Shown here: positions 44,282 to 46,354 of the stretch, piece after piece
How positions within the stretch are numbered: position 1 is the first letter of the stretch
How the letters are laid out: each line of letters starts with the position of its first letter
Source of the DNA: an uncultured Thiothrix sp.
GTDB taxonomy: Bacteria > Pseudomonadota > Gammaproteobacteria > Thiotrichales > Thiotrichaceae
Direction of reading: 5' to 3'
Length of the DNA: 46,354 nucleotides
Assembly (NCBI RefSeq): GCF_937873765.1
Contig: NZ_CALMZC010000048.1
Location: 1-46,354, forward strand
The notes under the pieces: model-generated
What the model saw: only the letters and a program-made list of their open reading frames with translations
Database searches by the model: none
Told to the model about the DNA's origin: nothing
Position numbers and translations under genes: made by a program

Positions 44282-44833
44282 ATGCACGACTTATTCACCC
44301 CTTATTGGCAAACCACTCTGCCTCCAACAGCCAGTTGGCAAGTCCCTTGGCTAGTCGCAACGGGCTCTCTTACTCAGAGCTTGCAGCAAGTTTGTCAGCA
44401 GGCCTTTCAGGTACAGGTGCTACAGCATGAGTTCATCGCTGCACCGGCATTTATCTGTGAGGATTTGATGATTCAACCCACGGAGCACGTTTTGCAGCGC
44501 CAAGTCTTGCTGTGTGATGGTGATAAACCTTTAGTGTTTGCCTGCTCGCTTTTGCCTGAAGCGGCTTTACAGGGGCGCTATCAAGCCTTACGCGAACTAG
44601 GTAGTCGTCCGCTGGGACATTGGATTTTTTCTGAGCCGATTTTAAAGCGCCAAACTATGTTATTTGCAGAACTACCCAGCCAAGCAGCGTTATTTAAAAA
44701 CCTAAACAAACTCACTGAAACGAGTTTACTAGGGCGAAAAACCTTATTTGTCGGTGCAGATAAACCGTTATTAGTCAGTGAATTTTTCTTACCCGCTTTA
44801 AAAGCACACTCAGGTGAACAACATGGAGTTTGA
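44282..44833 (+). CDS. ubiC: Chorismate lyase (UbiC-like)
   Basis: A 183-residue protein matching chorismate lyase, which makes 4-hydroxybenzoate and pyruvate for ubiquinone. The expected catalytic Arg73 (Leu-Gln-Arg-Gln-Val-Leu-Leu-Cys) and Glu167 (Leu-Leu-Val-Ser-Glu-Phe-Phe-Leu-Pro) are conserved, as are Leu-Gly-Ser-Arg-Pro-Leu-Gly and Gly-Arg-Lys-Thr-Leu-Phe. The N-terminal half is divergent. The usual neighbour ubiA is absent; instead the aldolase-type gene overlaps its end. No clear ribosome-binding site precedes ATG 44282. Confidence 0.85.
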   Translation: MHDLFTPYWQTTLPPTASWQVPWLVATGSLTQSLQQVCQQAFQVQVLQHEFIAAPAFICEDLMIQPTEHVLQRQVLLCDGDKPLVFACSLLPEAALQGRYQALRELGSRPLGHWIFSEPILKRQTMLFAELPSQAALFKNLNKLTETSLLGRKTLFVGADKPLLVSEFFLPALKAHSGEQHGV

Positions 44834-45485
44834 AGAATATCAATTACGCCAAGCAATTATTGAGCAATGTTTATGGATGAATGCACAGGGTTTAAATCAA
44901 GGCAGCTCAGGGAATATTTCAGCGCGCTATAAGGATCAATTGCTTATCACTCCCACCGCAATGGCTTATGCAGCGATGCGTCCAGAAATGCTGGCAGCTA
45001 TTTCTCTAGAGGATAACGCTGAATGGCAGGGTTCCCATCAACCGTCGAGCGAATGGCGTTTTCATTATGATTTAATGCGTGCCCGCCCTGAAGTCGGCGC
45101 TATCGTGCATACGCATTCGACTTATGCCACCAGTTTGGCCCTCACCCGCCGGGCTATTCCTGCGGTACATTATATGATTGCTTTATTTGGTGGAAATGAT
45201 GTGCGCTGTGCCGAATACGCCACTTATGGCACACAAGCTTTATCTAATCATATTTTAGCGGCGATGCAGGAGCGCAAGGCTTGCCTACTCGCCAATCATG
45301 GCATGCTAGTGGCTGGCGAAACCCTCACTAAAGCCATGTGGCTAGCGAGTGAATTAGAGACCTTAGCGCAACAGTATTATCACGCTTTACAATTGGGCGA
45401 TGTGGTGATTTTAACGGATGAGCAAATGGCGGAAGTGCACACGAAACTTGCCAACTATGGTCTTGGGCAAACTACAGAAAACTAG
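44823..45485 (+). CDS. Class II aldolase (L-fuculose-1-phosphate aldolase-like)
   Basis: 220 residues from ATG 44823, which overlaps the end of ubiC by 11 bases; an upstream GTG at 44814 is less likely. The zinc-binding fold of FucA/AraD-type aldolases is clear: Gly-Ser-Ser-Gly-Asn-Ile-Ser near residues 27-33, Ser-Ser-Glu-Trp near 71-74, His-Thr-His-Ser-Thr-Tyr (two zinc His), and Asn-His-Gly-Met near 156. Substrate cannot be assigned: fuculose-, ribulose- or methylthioribulose-phosphate are all possible. It ends against a convergent Uma2 gene, the stops overlapping. Confidence 0.85.
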   Translation: MEFEEYQLRQAIIEQCLWMNAQGLNQGSSGNISARYKDQLLITPTAMAYAAMRPEMLAAISLEDNAEWQGSHQPSSEWRFHYDLMRARPEVGAIVHTHSTYATSLALTRRAIPAVHYMIALFGGNDVRCAEYATYGTQALSNHILAAMQERKACLLANHGMLVAGETLTKAMWLASELETLAQQYYHALQLGDVVILTDEQMAEVHTKLANYGLGQTTEN

Positions 45486-46039
45486 CCTAGCCCTGCGTAC
45501 AGCTCTTGAATACCCAGCTTCACGCCCAAAGCCGTCAAACTTAAAGCATCTGTCGGATTAGTGTGAACTTGTAAATGCCATTCATCTCGGCCTAAGCGAT
45601 GGTAGTGCTCAACCAATACCCTATCAGGGTCGACTAACAAATAATCTTGTAAGCCTAAAATACTCCGATAATGGGCAAACTTTCCACCCCGATCATAATC
45701 GCAAGTGCTGGGTGAAAGCACCTCAATAATCACCCTAGGATTGAGCAAAGTCCGCTCATTATCTGTTAGTTCTGGCTCACCACAATAAACGGAAACATCT
45801 GGATAAGTATCCAAGCCAGAAGGTGTATGCACACGCATATCACTATTCATCGGCTGGCAGGATTTGCCATGTAAGGCTAACGCTAAACGGGTGTAAATAT
45901 TCCCAGCCACCCGCGCATGGCGAAACGTACCACCCGCCATTGCAAAGGCTTGGCCTGCATAATATTCATGCTTTAATTCACCTTGGTTTTCTAAACTAAG
46001 ATAATCTTCGCGGCTTAATTGAACGCTAGGTTGTAACAT
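45482..46039 (-). CDS. Uma2-family PD-(D/E)XK nuclease-like protein, second copy
   Basis: A 185-residue Uma2 protein. The active-site-like residues lie in Tyr-Pro-Asp-Val-Ser-Val, Val-Ile-Ile-Glu-Val-Leu-Ser-Pro-Ser-Thr and Tyr-Asp-Arg-Gly-Gly-Lys-Phe. It is more canonical than the copy at 40479. Both belong to the same family but have clearly diverged. Its stop codon shares the palindrome CTAG at 45482-45485 with the stop of the convergent aldolase gene. AAAGAG precedes ATG. Confidence 0.9.
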   Translation of the reverse strand: MLQPSVQLSREDYLSLENQGELKHEYYAGQAFAMAGGTFRHARVAGNIYTRLALALHGKSCQPMNSDMRVHTPSGLDTYPDVSVYCGEPELTDNERTLLNPRVIIEVLSPSTCDYDRGGKFAHYRSILGLQDYLLVDPDRVLVEHYHRLGRDEWHLQVHTNPTDALSLTALGVKLGIQELYAGLG

Positions 46040-46065
46040 GTATTTACTCTTTAAGTTTAGAAAGT

Positions 46066-46284
46066 CTAAAACAACATACTCTTGATTTCAGCTTCAGTCA
46101 GTCCTGTCACAGCAGCAATCATTTTTAAATCTAAACCATTAGCCTGCATCCCTTGAGCCATTTTTATAATCGCTTTTTGTTCGCCTTCTGCTCGGCCTTT
46201 GGCCATTCCAAGCTGTTCTCCCGCTTCCAAACCTTGAACCCAACCTTCTTGATGCGCAGTATCATAGGAGTTTTTTAAATCACG
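46066..46284 (-). pseudogene. C-terminal remnant of an Rpn/PD-(D/E)XK transposase-like gene, cut by an IS
   Basis: Only the last ~72 codons remain. The segment Asp-Leu-Lys-Asn-Ser-Tyr-Asp-Thr-Ala-His-Gln-Glu-Gly, a run of Gly/Glu/Lys repeats, and the tail Ile-Ala-Ala-Val-Thr-Gly-Leu-Thr-Glu-Ala-Glu-Ile match the C-terminus of Rpn-type recombination-promoting nucleases. The nuclease core is absent. The frame can be extended to 46311, but those first residues derive from an IS end that abuts at 46284/46285. It is therefore an interrupted gene whose 5' part should lie on the other side of the insertion. Confidence 0.8.
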
Positions 46285-46354
46285 TTGACATCCTCCCCGC
46301 CCTTGCGGCATAAGTATCTACACAAATTGTCGGACGGTTTTTTTCAGGCCGTCC
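46285..46354 (-). mobile_element. Right end of an IS200/IS605-type element, runs off the window
   Basis: On the minus strand the sequence ends in GGGCGGGGAGGATGTCAA, the well-known right end of many IS200/IS605 elements with a TCAA cleavage site. A small hairpin CCGC-AAGG-GCGG occupies 46297-46308, as expected for the TnpA recognition structure. It interrupts the Rpn-type gene at 46284. No inverted repeats or target duplication are expected for this family. Confidence 0.85.
46318..46354 (-). CDS. tnpB: C-terminus of a TnpB (OrfB) gene, partial
   Basis: The minus-strand frame from the window edge reads Asp-Gly-Leu-Lys-Lys-Thr-Val-Arg-Gln-Phe-Val and stops at TAG 46320..46318, about 32 bases before the end of the element. 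A short basic tail close to the right end is typical for TnpB, the RNA-guided nuclease of IS200/IS605 elements. The identification rests on position and element type, not on catalytic motifs, which would be outside the window. Confidence 0.6.
   Translation of the reverse strand, partial: DGLKKTVRQFV

Overview
The window looks like a chromosomal segment of a gammaproteobacterium. The AlgZ/AlgR pair beside argH, the gene order atpI-B-E-F-H-A-G-D-C, UbiC, TrhP, DarP and NudK all fit that class. Base composition is moderate, and the Uma2 and Rpn-type genes recall filamentous sulfur bacteria of the Thiotrichales. That last placement is an impression, not a proof.

Positions 1 to about 6,550 are the right part of an integrated element (genomic island or decayed prophage). 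It holds three overlapping small genes at the left edge, a divergent pair of ribbon-helix-helix regulators, a HigB/HigA-type toxin-antitoxin pair with an eroded antitoxin copy beside it, a DinJ/YafQ-type pair, fragments of phage genes, and a tyrosine integrase. Nine copies of a 9-bp repeat lie around the integrase. The element ends at a 3' fragment of a tRNA-Thr(UGU) gene, so the intact tRNA and the other end should lie left of the window.

Positions 6,600 to 12,830 carry a three-gene Rieske oxygenase operon resembling salicylate 5-hydroxylase (ferredoxin, small and large subunits, no reductase), then a short KdpD-like kinase, KdpE and the potassium transporter Kup. Positions 12,889 to 21,652 form an alpha-glucoside utilisation cluster: two GH13 enzymes, a LacI regulator, and an ABC importer (binding protein, two permeases, ATPase). 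A palindromic operator built on AAAGCGCTTT precedes three transcription units of the cluster, and a fourth copy precedes the oxygenase operon.

Positions 21,863 to 29,572 hold darP and the complete ATP synthase operon with a clear sigma-70-type promoter. Then come algR and algZ, divergent argH, an aromatic-amine oxidation cluster (copper amine oxidase, aldehyde dehydrogenase, AraC regulator), nudK and trhP. The right end (40,400 to 46,354) is more accessory: two Uma2 proteins, a DUF4143 ATPase, an unrecognised exported protein made of two ~184-residue repeats, a thioredoxin-like protein, ubiC, a class II aldolase, and an Rpn-type gene cut by the right end of an IS200/IS605-type element whose TnpB gene runs off the window.

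The least familiar items are the duplicated exported protein, the 9-bp repeat array around the integrase, and the shared operator linking sugar uptake to the aromatic oxygenase operon.
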